Assembly: GCF_902153245.2 (NCBI RefSeq)
Contig: NZ_CABFWF030000012.1
Location: 188,501-252,500, forward strand
DNA: 64,000 nucleotides
From: Pseudorhizobium endolithicum
Lineage (GTDB): Bacteria; Pseudomonadota; Alphaproteobacteria; Rhizobiales; Rhizobiaceae
Direction: 5' to 3'
The position numbers and the translations under genes are program-made. This document shows positions 38,336-47,372 of this stretch, in pieces. The notes under the pieces were generated by a model. That model made no database searches and was not told the DNA's origin. It saw nothing but the letters and a program-made list of their open reading frames with translations. Position 1 is the stretch's first letter; every line of letters starts with the position of its first letter.

Positions 38336-39403
38336 TTGGCTATCTCTGACACCAATGCGACGCTTCGGCGCGGCGGAAGCCGCGCCAGGCGCCGCGGGCT
38401 GGCGATCCTCGGCTTCCTGCTGACGGTCGCCACCACATTCCTCGGCTTGCTGGCCGTCACCTTCTTCATCGGCCGCGTCGTGCCGATCGATCCGGCGCTC
38501 GCCATCGTCGGCGATCGGGCGCCAGCTCATGTAGTGGAGCGGGTGCGGCTGGAACTCGGCCTGCACCTGCCGCTCTACCAGCAGTTCTGGATCTACCTGA
38601 AGCAGGCTCTATCCGGTGACTTCGGTACTTCGGTGCTGACGACCAACCCGGTGCTCACGGACATAAAGAGGGTCTTCCCGGCGACGATGGAACTGGCCAC
38701 CGTCGGCACCCTGATCGGTGCCGTCTTCGGCGTGCCGCTCGGCGTGCTGGCGGCCGTCAAGCGCGGCTCTGTCATCGACCAGATCGTGCGCGTGATCGGC
38801 CTCGTCGGTTATTCGGTGCCGATCTTCTGGCTCGGCCTCCTGGCGCTGCTCCTCTTCTACGCGAAGCTCGGCTGGGTCGCCTATCCGGGCCGTGTGGATA
38901 TCGTCCACGAGTACAGCTTCACGCCGGTCACCGGCTTCTTCCTGCTCGATGCGACGATGCAGAGGCAGTGGGACGTGCTTTGGGACCTCTTCCGGCACAT
39001 CATCCTGCCCGGTTCGCTGCTCGGCTATTTCTCGCTTGCCTATATCAGCCGCATGACGCGTTCCTTCATGCTCAACGAACTGTCCCAGGAATATGTCGTC
39101 GCCGCGCGCGCCAAGGGTCTTTCCGAGACCCGCATCATCTGGTTCCACGCGCTGCGCAATGCCGCGGTGCCTCTGGTCACCGTGATCGCGCTGTCCTATG
39201 CTGGACTCTTGGAAGGCTCGGTGCTGACGGAGACGATCTTCTCCTGGCCCGGCCTCGGCCTCTACATCACCAATTCGCTCCAGAACGCCGACATGAATGC
39301 CGTGCTGGGCGGAACCGTGGTCATCGGCTCCGTCTTCGTTGGCATCAACCTCCTGTCCGACCTTCTCTACCGGACGCTCGATCCAAGGACGCGCAGCCGA
39401 TGA
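38336..39403 (+). CDS. Peptide-type ABC permease (DppB type), first system
   Basis: The 355-residue permease begins with a TTG (38336) and has a 23-residue hydrophilic start rich in Arg, then six hydrophobic helices. The inner-membrane loop with the EAA-type motif (VVAARAKGLSETRIIWFHAL near 257) is typical. A periplasmic loop (about 180-215) is longer than in E. coli DppB. It starts 8 bases after the binding-protein stop and overlaps the next gene by 4. Confidence 0.9.
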   Translation: MAISDTNATLRRGGSRARRRGLAILGFLLTVATTFLGLLAVTFFIGRVVPIDPALAIVGDRAPAHVVERVRLELGLHLPLYQQFWIYLKQALSGDFGTSVLTTNPVLTDIKRVFPATMELATVGTLIGAVFGVPLGVLAAVKRGSVIDQIVRVIGLVGYSVPIFWLGLLALLLFYAKLGWVAYPGRVDIVHEYSFTPVTGFFLLDATMQRQWDVLWDLFRHIILPGSLLGYFSLAYISRMTRSFMLNELSQEYVVAARAKGLSETRIIWFHALRNAAVPLVTVIALSYAGLLEGSVLTETIFSWPGLGLYITNSLQNADMNAVLGGTVVIGSVFVGINLLSDLLYRTLDPRTRSR

Positions 39404-40332
39404 GCATCGTCGAGACCTCCCCGAGACCCTACAGCCGCGAATGGCTCCTGTCGGAGCGGCCGGCATCGCGCCGGCAGGCGCGGCTGGGCCGAGCCTATGT
39501 GATCTGGCGGCGCTTTTCGGAAAACAGGCTCGCGCTTCTCGGGCTGATGATCATCATCGGCTTGCTGGTCGTGGCAGCCTTCGCGGATGTCCTGGCGCCG
39601 CACAATCCGCTGCAGGGCGATTTGCGCAATGCACGCCTGCTGCCGCCGGGTGCAGACGGCTACCTCCTCGGCTCCGACGACCAGGGCCGGGACATCCTCT
39701 CCCGCCTCATCCACGGCACGCGGCTGACGCTGCTGGTGGTGGTGCTCGTGGCCACCATCGCCGCGCCGGTCGGGCTCATCGTCGGGACCGTCTCCGGCTA
39801 TGCCGGCGGATGGATCGATGCGGTGTTGATGCGCATCACCGATATCTTCCTCGCCTTTCCGAAACTCGTGCTGGCGCTGGCGCTGGTCGCAGCCCTCGGG
39901 CCGGGAATTGAAAACGCGATCCTGGCGATCGCGGTCACGTCATGGCCGCCCTATGCCCGCATCGCCCGCGCCGAGACGATGACCTTCCGCCATTCGGAGT
40001 TCATCTCGGCCGTGCGGCTGATGGGGGCCTCACCCTTCCGCATCGTGCTGCGCCATGTGATGCCGCTCTGTCTCTCCTCTCTCATCGTGCGCGTCACGCT
40101 GGACATGGCAGGCATCATCCTCACCGCCGCGGGCCTCGGCTTCCTCGGGCTCGGTGCGCAGCCGCCGCTGCCGGAATGGGGTGCGATGATCGCCTCCGGC
40201 CGCCGTTTCATCCTGGACCAGTGGTGGGTCGCCGCCATGCCGGGGATCGCCATCCTGATCGTCAGCCTCGGCTTCAACCTGCTCGGCGACGGCCTGCGCG
40301 ACGCGCTCGACCCGAAGGAGGCCGGCCAATGA
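39400..40332 (+). CDS. Peptide-type ABC permease (DppC type), first system
   Basis: The 310-residue permease has the DppC N-terminal domain and the motif GSDDQGRDILSRLIHGTRLTL near 87, then five further hydrophobic helices and SAVRLMGASPFRIVLRHVMP near 203. The ATGA overlap with the previous stop indicates translational coupling. Confidence 0.92.
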   Translation: MSIVETSPRPYSREWLLSERPASRRQARLGRAYVIWRRFSENRLALLGLMIIIGLLVVAAFADVLAPHNPLQGDLRNARLLPPGADGYLLGSDDQGRDILSRLIHGTRLTLLVVVLVATIAAPVGLIVGTVSGYAGGWIDAVLMRITDIFLAFPKLVLALALVAALGPGIENAILAIAVTSWPPYARIARAETMTFRHSEFISAVRLMGASPFRIVLRHVMPLCLSSLIVRVTLDMAGIILTAAGLGFLGLGAQPPLPEWGAMIASGRRFILDQWWVAAMPGIAILIVSLGFNLLGDGLRDALDPKEAGQ

Positions 40333-41159
40333 CGCTCCTGACGGTGGATGATCTGAAGGTAAGCTTTCCCACGCGCACCGGCGAAGTGAAGGCGGTGCGG
40401 GGCGTCTCCTTCACCCTCGGCCGCGAACGGCTCGGGATCGTCGGCGAGTCCGGCTCCGGCAAGTCGCAGACGGGCCGCGCGATCATGGGTTTGACCCCGC
40501 GTCAGGCGAAGATCACGGCCGATCGGCTGGCTTTCGGCGACACGGACCTTCTGTCGCTCGGCCTCAAGGAGCGGCGGCGCCTGCGCGGCAAGCGCATGGC
40601 GATGATCCTGCAGGACCCGAAATACTCGCTCAACCCGGTCATGACGATCGGGCGCCAGATCGTCGAGACGTTGAAGACCCATGAGGACATCGGCAGTGCG
40701 GAAGCCAAGGCGCGTACGTTGGCAATGCTGGAGGCCGTGCAGATCAGCGATCCGGAACGGGTCTTCAATCTCTATCCCCACGAAGTGTCGGGCGGCATGG
40801 GACAGCGGGCGATGATCGCCATGATGCTGATCTGCGGTCCGGAACTGCTGATCGCCGACGAGCCCACCTCGGCGCTGGACGTGACGGTGCAACTGGAAGT
40901 GCTGGACATCCTCGACAGGTTGGTGGCGGAGCGCGGCATGGGGCTGATCTTCATCAGCCACGACCTCAGGCTCGTCTCCACCTTCTGCGACCGCGTGCTG
41001 GTGATGTATGCGGGCCGGGTGGTCGAGGAGCTCTCCTCCGCCAACCTGCACGAGGCGAAGCATCCCTATACGCAGGGCCTCCTGAACTGCCTGCCGCAGA
41101 TCGGCAGCCATCGCCATCCGCTTCCCGTGCTGGAGCGCAAGCCGGAGTGGGCGCTATGA
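40329..41159 (+). CDS. Peptide-type ABC ATPase (DppD type), first system
   Basis: The 276-residue ATPase has Walker A GESGSGKS (39-46), signature VSGGMGQRAMIAMML near 156 and Walker [14 protein letters not shown] near 175. A C-terminal extension ends in HPYTQGLLNCLPQIG, typical of oligopeptide ATPases that carry a Fe-S or ligand loop. The signature has GGM instead of GGQ, as in DppD. It overlaps both neighbours by 4 bases. Confidence 0.9.
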   Translation: MTLLTVDDLKVSFPTRTGEVKAVRGVSFTLGRERLGIVGESGSGKSQTGRAIMGLTPRQAKITADRLAFGDTDLLSLGLKERRRLRGKRMAMILQDPKYSLNPVMTIGRQIVETLKTHEDIGSAEAKARTLAMLEAVQISDPERVFNLYPHEVSGGMGQRAMIAMMLICGPELLIADEPTSALDVTVQLEVLDILDRLVAERGMGLIFISHDLRLVSTFCDRVLVMYAGRVVEELSSANLHEAKHPYTQGLLNCLPQIGSHRHPLPVLERKPEWAL

Positions 41160-41905
41160 CGACGGCACTCTCCATCCGCGACATGCTGGTGCACTACGAT
41201 GGGTTCGCCGCGCTGAACCGCGTCAGCGTCGATGTCGAGTACGGCCAATCCTACGGCATCGTCGGAGAATCCGGTTCAGGCAAGTCCACGCTGCTCAGGG
41301 CCGTCACCGGCCTCACGAGCTTCCAGGAAGGCAGCCTGACCGTGGATGGCCGCAGCTACAGCGGCCGCAAGCGCGACCATGCCTTCTACCGGACGGTTCA
41401 GATGGTGTTCCAGGACCCCTACGGGTCGCTGCATCCGCGCCAGACGGTGGACAGGCTGCTGCTCGAGCCGCTGACGATCCACGGTTTTGACAATGTCGAT
41501 GCGCGCATTGCGCGGGCGCTGGACGAGGTCGGCCTCGGTTCGGGCTTCCGCTTCCGCTATTCGCACCAGCTTTCCGGCGGCCAGCGGCAGCGCATCGCGA
41601 TCGCGCGGGCGCTCATCGTCGAGCCGAAGATTCTGCTTCTGGACGAACCGACCTCGGCGCTCGATGCTTCCATCCAGGCGGAAATCCTCAATCTGCTCGA
41701 ACAGGCTCGCCACGATCGTAACCTCACCTTCGTTATGGTGAGCCACGATCTCGGCGTCATCAGCCACATGTGCGAGCGGGTGGCGGTGATGAAGGGCGGC
41801 GAGGTGGTCGAGACGGTGCCGGTCGACGCGCTGGAGAACCGGCAGTTCTCCGCCGACTATACCCGCCGGCTGCTGGTCGCCAGCGAGGGCTTTCGCCGTG
41901 ACTGA
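41156..41905 (+). CDS. Peptide-type ABC ATPase (DppF type), first system
   Basis: The 249-residue ATPase has Walker A GESGSGKS (37-44), signature [20 protein letters not shown] near 138, and Walker B ILLLDEPTSALDA near 160. It is shorter than E. coli DppF and lacks the usual C-terminal tail. It completes the first peptide transporter. These two ATPases could also serve the second transporter, which has none. Confidence 0.88.
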   Translation: MTTALSIRDMLVHYDGFAALNRVSVDVEYGQSYGIVGESGSGKSTLLRAVTGLTSFQEGSLTVDGRSYSGRKRDHAFYRTVQMVFQDPYGSLHPRQTVDRLLLEPLTIHGFDNVDARIARALDEVGLGSGFRFRYSHQLSGGQRQRIAIARALIVEPKILLLDEPTSALDASIQAEILNLLEQARHDRNLTFVMVSHDLGVISHMCERVAVMKGGEVVETVPVDALENRQFSADYTRRLLVASEGFRRD

Positions 41906-41920
41906 GGCTCGCTCGACGTC

Positions 41921-42826
41921 ATGAACCTGCGCGCCCTCATGTACTTCGACGAACTGGTGCGTACCAGGTCGATGCGCGCCGCCGCGGAAAACCTGGGGGT
42001 GGCGGCAACCGCCGTCAGCCGCCAGATCGAGAATCTCGAGGAGCATTTCGGTGCGCAGCTCGTCGAGCGGACCAATCGCGGTATCCGCCTGACGGCCGCC
42101 GGCCGGCTGCTTGCGGACCGGGCGGGCAAGACGCTGCGGGAGCTCGACCAGGTCCACCAGTTGATCGGCGATCTGCAGGGGCTGCAGAGCGGCAAGGTCG
42201 TGCTCTACGCCAATGGCGCCACGGTCGCCAACGTCATCGCGCCGGTGCTGGCCGAATTCAGCCTGCAGCATCCGAAGCTGCGCTTCGAAGTGGCGATCAC
42301 CAGTGCACGCGAGGCGATCGACGCACTGACGAGCGGGGAGGCAGATATCGCCGTCACCCTGTTTGCGCCCGCCATGTCCGGCGTGAAGCTCAGGCTCAGG
42401 TCGGAGATCCGCTACGATGCGATCATTCATCCCCGGGAGGTGCCTTCCGGGGTAACCGAGATCGCACTCGCCGATCTTGCGAAAATGCCGCTTGCGCTGC
42501 CGGATCGCAGCTTCGCCGCCCGCCAGGCCATCGATGAGATCTTTGGCCGGGAAGGGCTTCACCTCGATCCGGTGTTCATCACCAGTTCGCTCGATATGCT
42601 GAAGGAGCTCGTCCTGCGCGGCGCGGCCGTGACGCTGCTTCCGCCGCTCTCCGTGCAACGCGAGGTCGAGGCGGGGATGCTCGTCGCAGTGCCGGTCGTG
42701 GAAGACGCGGCCGTGCGGACGGCCATCGACCTGTGCGTCGCGCCAGATCGGCAACTCTCCTTCGCCGCCAATGCTCTGGTCGCCTTCATCGAAAACCATA
42801 TGCGCCGCTCAGTCCCGGAAGCATGA
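41921..42826 (+). CDS. LysR-family transcriptional regulator
   Basis: This 301-residue protein has the LysR HTH (2-60: NLRALMYFDELVRTRSMRAA, then VAATAVSRQIENLE) and an effector-binding domain. It lies between the first and second peptide transporters on the same strand, 15 bases after the ATPase stop, so it may be the last gene of the first operon, a regulator of the second, or both. A 5-7-5 inverted repeat follows it. Confidence 0.88.
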   Translation: MNLRALMYFDELVRTRSMRAAAENLGVAATAVSRQIENLEEHFGAQLVERTNRGIRLTAAGRLLADRAGKTLRELDQVHQLIGDLQGLQSGKVVLYANGATVANVIAPVLAEFSLQHPKLRFEVAITSAREAIDALTSGEADIAVTLFAPAMSGVKLRLRSEIRYDAIIHPREVPSGVTEIALADLAKMPLALPDRSFAARQAIDEIFGREGLHLDPVFITSSLDMLKELVLRGAAVTLLPPLSVQREVEAGMLVAVPVVEDAAVRTAIDLCVAPDRQLSFAANALVAFIENHMRRSVPEA

Positions 42827-42845
42827 TCGCACCGCTCGCATTGGT

Positions 42846-42862
42846 GTAGCTTTTTTGGCTAC
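42846..42862. promoter_or_regulatory. Inverted repeat, possible operator of the second peptide system
   Basis: GTAGC and GCTAC are separated by 7 bases (a T run and G) in the gap between the LysR stop and the second binding-protein gene. This could be a regulator site or a weak hairpin. Confidence 0.35.
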
Positions 42863-42945
42863 GCAGATCGCGCTGAATCGCTATTGTGTGTTCGCCGGGA
42901 AGATGCGATAGACCCTCCATCTTCGCCAATTCCTGGAGATCGACC

Positions 42946-44475
42946 ATGCGCCGTTCTTTCTTCCCGCATGCTCCCGCCTTTCTTCACCGCTTCCTGCTGT
43001 CGGCAGCGCTCGTGGCCGGTACGGCTTTCGCCGCCGTTCAGGCCGAGGCCGCACCCAAAACCTCCGTCACGATAGGCATGTCGGTCGAGCCCACAGGACT
43101 TGATCCGACGATCGCCGCACCCGTCGCCATCGGGCAGGTGACATGGCAGAACATCTTCGAAGGGCTGACGACCGTCGACCGGACCGGCAAGGTGCAGCCG
43201 CAACTGGCGGAGAGCTGGGAGATTTCGCCGGACGGGCTCACCTACACGTTCAAGCTGCGCTCCGGCGTCACCTTCCACGACGGAGAGGTCTTCGATTCCT
43301 CCGTCGCCCGCTTTGCGATAGAGCGGGCGCGTGGCGAGACCTCTGTGAACCCGCAGAAGCGCTACTTCCAGACCATCACGTCCATCGAAACGCCGGATCC
43401 GCAGACCCTGGTGCTGAAGCTCTCGAAGCCGACCGGCAGCCTTCTCTACTGGCTCGCCTGGCCCTCTTCCAGCATCGTCGGCACCCGGTCGGCGGAGAAC
43501 AACAAGACCACGCCGGTAGGCACTGGCCCCTTCCGCTTCGTCAGCTGGGCCAAAGGCGACAGGGTGGAGCTCGCCCGCAATCCCGACTACTGGAACAAGC
43601 AAGGTGCAGCCAGGCTCGAAAGAGCCGTCTTCCGGTTCATGTCCGAACCACAGGCGCAAGCCGCGGCGCTACAGGCGGGCGATATCGATGCCTTTCCGGA
43701 GTTCGCGGCGCCGGAACTGATGCAGAGCTTCGAAGGCCATGAGCGCCTCGTGACCGTGATCGGCAACACCGAGCTCAAGGTCGTCGCCGGCATGAACAAT
43801 GCCCGCAAGCCCTTCGATGACAAGCGCGTCCGCCAGGCGCTGATGATGGCGATCGACCGCAACACGCTCATCGAAGGCGCATGGTCCGGCTTCGGCACGC
43901 CGATCGGCAGCCATTACACGCCGAACGATCCGGGTTACGTCGACCTGACCGGCACCTATCCCTACGATCCTGAAAAAGCGAAGGCACTGCTGGCGGAAGC
44001 CGGCTACGGCAACGGGCTTGCCTTCACCATCAAGGCGCCGCAGATGGCCTATGCCCAGCGTTCGTCGCAGATCATGCAGGCGATGTTTGCCGAGATCGGC
44101 GTGACGATGAACATCGAGACGACCGAGTTTCCTGCAAAATGGGTCTCCGATGTCTTCAAGGGCGCCGACTACGAGATGACCATCGTTGCGCATGCGGAGC
44201 CGATGGACATCGACATCTATGCGCGCGATCCCTACTACTTCAACTACGGGAACCCTGACTTCAACGCCGTGCTGGACAAGGTGCAACTGACCAGCGATGC
44301 TGCCGAGCAGGCTGTTCACTACGGCGAGGCACAGAAGATCCTCGCGGGGGATGTTCCGGCGCTCTATCTGTTCGTGATGCCGAAGCTCGGCGTGTGGGAC
44401 AGGAAGCTGAAGGGCCTTTGGGAAAACGAGCCGATCCCGTCCAACGTGCTGACGGAGGTGTACTGGGAGGAGTAG
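42946..44475 (+). CDS. Peptide-type ABC substrate-binding protein (second system)
   Basis: The 509-residue precursor has a signal peptide (1-35, with a long hydrophilic n-region) and the SBP_bac_5 fold: MSVEPTGLDPTIAAPVAIGQ near 46, AESWEISPDGLTYTFKLRSG near 88. GGAG is upstream of the ATG at 42946. It is followed by two permeases but no ATPase. Confidence 0.9.
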   Translation: MRRSFFPHAPAFLHRFLLSAALVAGTAFAAVQAEAAPKTSVTIGMSVEPTGLDPTIAAPVAIGQVTWQNIFEGLTTVDRTGKVQPQLAESWEISPDGLTYTFKLRSGVTFHDGEVFDSSVARFAIERARGETSVNPQKRYFQTITSIETPDPQTLVLKLSKPTGSLLYWLAWPSSSIVGTRSAENNKTTPVGTGPFRFVSWAKGDRVELARNPDYWNKQGAARLERAVFRFMSEPQAQAAALQAGDIDAFPEFAAPELMQSFEGHERLVTVIGNTELKVVAGMNNARKPFDDKRVRQALMMAIDRNTLIEGAWSGFGTPIGSHYTPNDPGYVDLTGTYPYDPEKAKALLAEAGYGNGLAFTIKAPQMAYAQRSSQIMQAMFAEIGVTMNIETTEFPAKWVSDVFKGADYEMTIVAHAEPMDIDIYARDPYYFNYGNPDFNAVLDKVQLTSDAAEQAVHYGEAQKILAGDVPALYLFVMPKLGVWDRKLKGLWENEPIPSNVLTEVYWEE

Positions 44476-44544
44476 CGTGCCGATAACGGACAGCCAGCGG
44501 CAACCCGTAGACCGGCATGCTGTATCGGTAATTGGGTCGGACCG

Positions 44545-45495
44545 TTGATAACGCTTCTTCTGCGCCGCCTCGTTGGCCTCGTCGTCTCGCTGCTGGTCGT
44601 GTCGGTCCTGATCTTCACGGTCATGGATCTGCTTCCGGGGGATCCGGCATCCATCATGCTGGGAACCTCGGCCAGCCCGGATACGCTCGCCGCGCTTCAG
44701 CGCGAGCTCGGGCTCGATCGGCCGCTTCCCGAGCGGTATCTCTCCTGGCTCGGCGGGGTTCTTACGGGAGATCTGGGGCAGTCTTATACCTACGGCGTAC
44801 CTGTCGCCGGACTGATCGCCGAAAGGCTGACCCTGACCCTGCCGCTGGCGGCGATGGCCATCGCCATCGCGCTTTCCGTCGCCATCCCGCTGGGGGTGGA
44901 GGCCGCCCGGCGCCACGGCGGCGTCTGGGATTTCATGATCGGCCTCTTTTCCTATCTCGGCATCGCCCTTCCGGCCTTCTGGTTCGGCCTGCTGCTGATC
45001 CTGCTGTTCTCCGTGAGGCTGGGATGGATGCCGGCGGGCGGGTTCTCCGGCTGGCAGGAGGGATTTGCAGCTGGCATGCAGGCACTGCTTCTACCGGCGA
45101 TCGCCCTGGCGCTACCCCAGGCCGCAGTCCTGACGCGAGTAACCCGCACCGCCGTCCTCGACAATATAGGCGAAGATTTCGTCCGCACCGCGCGTGCCAA
45201 GGGGCTGGGGGAGGGGGCGGCGATCTGGCGCCATGCATTCCCCGCGGCGCTGGTGCCGATCACGACGATGCTCGGCCTGCAGTTCAGCTTTCTCGTCGCC
45301 GGCGCCGTGCTGGTGGAGAACGTCTTCAACCTGCCGGGCCTCGGCAGGCTTGCCTTGCAGTCGCTGTCGCAGCGGGATGTGATCGTGATGCAGGACGTCG
45401 TCCTGTTCTTCGCTGCTCTGGTCATCACGGTCAACGTCCTCGTCGACCTTGTCCATCTGGTGGTGGATCCCCGGTTGAGAAGGGAGGCCGGGTGA
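44545..45495 (+). CDS. Peptide-type ABC permease (DppB type), second system
   Basis: This 316-residue permease starts at TTG 44545 (no strong ribosome-binding site) and has six hydrophobic helices, the N-terminal segment LLRRLVGLVVSLLVVSVLIF, and VRTARAKGLGEGAAIWRHAF near 212. The TTG is chosen because the first transmembrane helix starts there and nothing better is in frame. Confidence 0.88.
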   Translation: MITLLLRRLVGLVVSLLVVSVLIFTVMDLLPGDPASIMLGTSASPDTLAALQRELGLDRPLPERYLSWLGGVLTGDLGQSYTYGVPVAGLIAERLTLTLPLAAMAIAIALSVAIPLGVEAARRHGGVWDFMIGLFSYLGIALPAFWFGLLLILLFSVRLGWMPAGGFSGWQEGFAAGMQALLLPAIALALPQAAVLTRVTRTAVLDNIGEDFVRTARAKGLGEGAAIWRHAFPAALVPITTMLGLQFSFLVAGAVLVENVFNLPGLGRLALQSLSQRDVIVMQDVVLFFAALVITVNVLVDLVHLVVDPRLRREAG

Positions 45496-46310
45496 TGCGG
45501 GCTGGTCTCAGGCGCCCGATCCTGGCGGCAGGGCTGCTGCTGACGGCAGGCCTGGTGTCGCTGGCGGTGCTCTCCCTGTTCTGGACGCCGCGGCCGCCCG
45601 GGCAGATGCAGATCGCCATGCGCCTCAAGCCCCCGTTCGAGCAGGGGTTGCTCGGCACCGACCAGTTCGGGCGCGATGTCGCGTCGATGCTGATGTCCGG
45701 TGCGTGGAATTCCCTGTCGACCGCCATGGCAGCGGTCGCGCTGGGTGCTTCTCTCGGCTGCGCGCTGGGCCTCGGCGCCGCGGTGTGGCGTGGCTGGGCG
45801 CAGGCGCTGGTTCTGAGGGGCTGTGACATCGTCTTTGCCGTACCGCCGATCCTTTCGGCGATGATGCTGGCAGCCTTCCTGGGGCCGGGACGCGGAACGG
45901 CCATCATTGCGATCGCGACCTTCATGGTTCCGGTCTTCGCCCGCCTGACATTGGGCGGGGCGCGTCAGATCTGGAGCCGTCCCTATGTGGAGGCGGCGAT
46001 CGGCATGGGACGGCCGCCGTGGAGGATCACGTTCCTACATGTCCTTCCCAACATCGCCGACCAGATCATCGTGCAGGCCACCATCCAGCTCGGCCTCGCG
46101 ATCCTGACGGAAGCCGGGCTCAGCTTTCTCGGCCTCGGCATGGCTCCCCCGGCACCCACCTGGGGGCGTATGCTTGCGGATGCGCAGACCTTTCTCGGGC
46201 CTGCGCCCTGGCTGGCCATCCTTCCGGGGCTGGCCATTCTTCTCTCCGTGCTCGGCTTCAGTCTGTTGGGTGATGGCCTGCGCGACCTGCTCGATCCTCG
46301 GGCCTCCTAA
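45495..46310 (+). CDS. Peptide-type ABC permease (DppC type), second system
   Basis: This 271-residue permease has the short DppC-like start, GTDQFGRDVASMLMSGAWNS near 52, and ARQIWSRPYVEAAIGMGRPP near 157. It begins at an ATG whose first base is the last base of the previous stop. No ATPase follows; the next DNA holds an EcfG box. Confidence 0.88.
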   Translation: MRAGLRRPILAAGLLLTAGLVSLAVLSLFWTPRPPGQMQIAMRLKPPFEQGLLGTDQFGRDVASMLMSGAWNSLSTAMAAVALGASLGCALGLGAAVWRGWAQALVLRGCDIVFAVPPILSAMMLAAFLGPGRGTAIIAIATFMVPVFARLTLGGARQIWSRPYVEAAIGMGRPPWRITFLHVLPNIADQIIVQATIQLGLAILTEAGLSFLGLGMAPPAPTWGRMLADAQTFLGPAPWLAILPGLAILLSVLGFSLLGDGLRDLLDPRAS

Positions 46311-46320
46311 CCTCTGCTCT

Positions 46321-46345
46321 GGAACAAATCCGACCGAACAGCGTT
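46321..46345 (+). promoter_or_regulatory. EcfG-type promoter of the DUF883 operon
   Basis: Plus strand GGAAC (46321-46325), 16 bases, CGTT (46342-46345), an exact match, directly after the permease stop. Confidence 0.8.
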
Positions 46346-46403
46346 CACTGCTCGCAGCATGGAGGGGCGGCCGTGCCAGTTTCGTTCCGCCCGGGAGGAT
46401 CGG

Positions 46404-46480
46404 ATGAAGGGCATTCTTCTGTGGCTGGTCGGCATTCCGGTCCCGTGATCATCCTGCTTTATCTTTTTGATTTCCTTTGA
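46404..46480 (+). pseudogene. Frameshifted micro-ORF for a short hydrophobic peptide
   Basis: After GGGAGG the ATG at 46404 encodes MKGILLWLVGIPVP and then hits a stop at 46446-46448. In the neighbouring frame the reading continues IILLYLFDFL before a stop at 46478-46480, so inserting one base near 46445 would give a single hydrophobic peptide of about 25 residues. Such very short membrane peptides occur in rhizobia (from memory, not verified). It lies behind an exact EcfG box and before the DUF883 gene. It could also be a real 14-residue peptide or a sequencing error. Confidence 0.45.
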
Positions 46481-46544
46481 CGTAACTCAAAAGAGCTCCG
46501 GCGCTGACCGATAGTCTGACGCAAAACCAGTACAGGAGAAGGAC

Positions 46545-46883
46545 ATGGCACCAGTGAACGCTTCCAACGAGCCGGCAGGCTCTTCCGCATCCTCGTCCCG
46601 AGGCGACATCGACGCTCAGTTGCAGCAGTTGCGCGACGACATCGCCGCTCTTGCGCGAAGCGTCGCGGCCGTCGGTGCGGATAAGGCCGATGATTATCGC
46701 AGCCGCGTGCGCAAGGCGACGAACGACGCCACCGATGCGTCCATGCAGATGGTCGAGGCTGCCCGCGAACAGGCCCTTTCCCTTGAGAAGGATCTGGAAC
46801 GGAAGATCCGCACCAATCCCCTGCAGGCCGTTGCGATGGCGGCGGGCGTGGGCTTCCTGATCGCGCTTCTGGCTCGTCGCTGA
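46545..46883 (+). CDS. DUF883/ElaB-like protein
   Basis: This 112-residue protein has a Ser/Pro/Gly-rich start, a long amphipathic helical region (about 20-90: DIDAQLQQLRDDIAALARSV) and a C-terminal hydrophobic helix (AMAAGVGFLIALLARR). This is the ElaB/YgaM (DUF883) pattern; those proteins are inner-membrane, stress-linked and tied to ribosomes in E. coli. AGGAGAAGG precedes the ATG. It overlaps the next gene by one base. Confidence 0.82.
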   Translation: MAPVNASNEPAGSSASSSRGDIDAQLQQLRDDIAALARSVAAVGADKADDYRSRVRKATNDATDASMQMVEAAREQALSLEKDLERKIRTNPLQAVAMAAGVGFLIALLARR

Positions 46884-47368
46884 TGCTGTCCGGACTGGCC
46901 CCGCTTCTGGCATCCCTGGCCGCGATCGATGCCACGGCGTTCGTCCAGCGGCTGCGGCGGAATGCGATCCTGTACGCGCTGGTGCTGCTGTTCGTCCTCA
47001 CGGCCTACGGCGCTCTGGTGGCGGCTGCAGCCCTGGCCATCGCCCAAAGCCTTGGGGCGATAGGGGCATTGCTGGTCGTTGCCGGTGGGGCGCTGCTTCT
47101 CGCATTGATCTTCTTCCTCGTCCTCCGGTCTACGGCTAAGGCGGAGGAGAGGCGAAAGCGGCAGGCGGCGGCGACCGGCGGAAGCCGTGCTCTGATGGTG
47201 ACGGCCGCCCTGTCCGCACTGCCTGTGGTCGCCCGGTCGCGGCCCCTGGCCCTGATCGCGATAGCGGGAGGGCTGGGATTCCTCGCCATGAGGAACATGG
47301 ACAAGGTTGCGCCGCTCTTGGGAAGAGGCCGCAGCGATCCCGGCGGAATAGACCGCGATCTGCGCTAG
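46883..47368 (+). CDS. Membrane protein, phage-holin-like family
   Basis: The 161-residue protein has two close hydrophobic helices (about 28-52 and 56-80), a basic linker (AKAEERRKRQ) and a third hydrophobic segment near 120-135. The pattern resembles the DUF1469/holin-like proteins often next to DUF883 genes. Its ATG uses the last base of the preceding stop, so the two are coupled. Function is unknown; I infer an envelope-stress role. Confidence 0.75.
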   Translation: MLSGLAPLLASLAAIDATAFVQRLRRNAILYALVLLFVLTAYGALVAAAALAIAQSLGAIGALLVVAGGALLLALIFFLVLRSTAKAEERRKRQAAATGGSRALMVTAALSALPVVARSRPLALIAIAGGLGFLAMRNMDKVAPLLGRGRSDPGGIDRDLR

Positions 47369-47372
47369 CCGT

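Noticed and set aside
46883-47368. Phage origin of the holin-like membrane protein
   Set aside because: No lysis or phage genes are nearby, and it is in an EcfG-box operon with a DUF883 gene, a normal chromosomal context.
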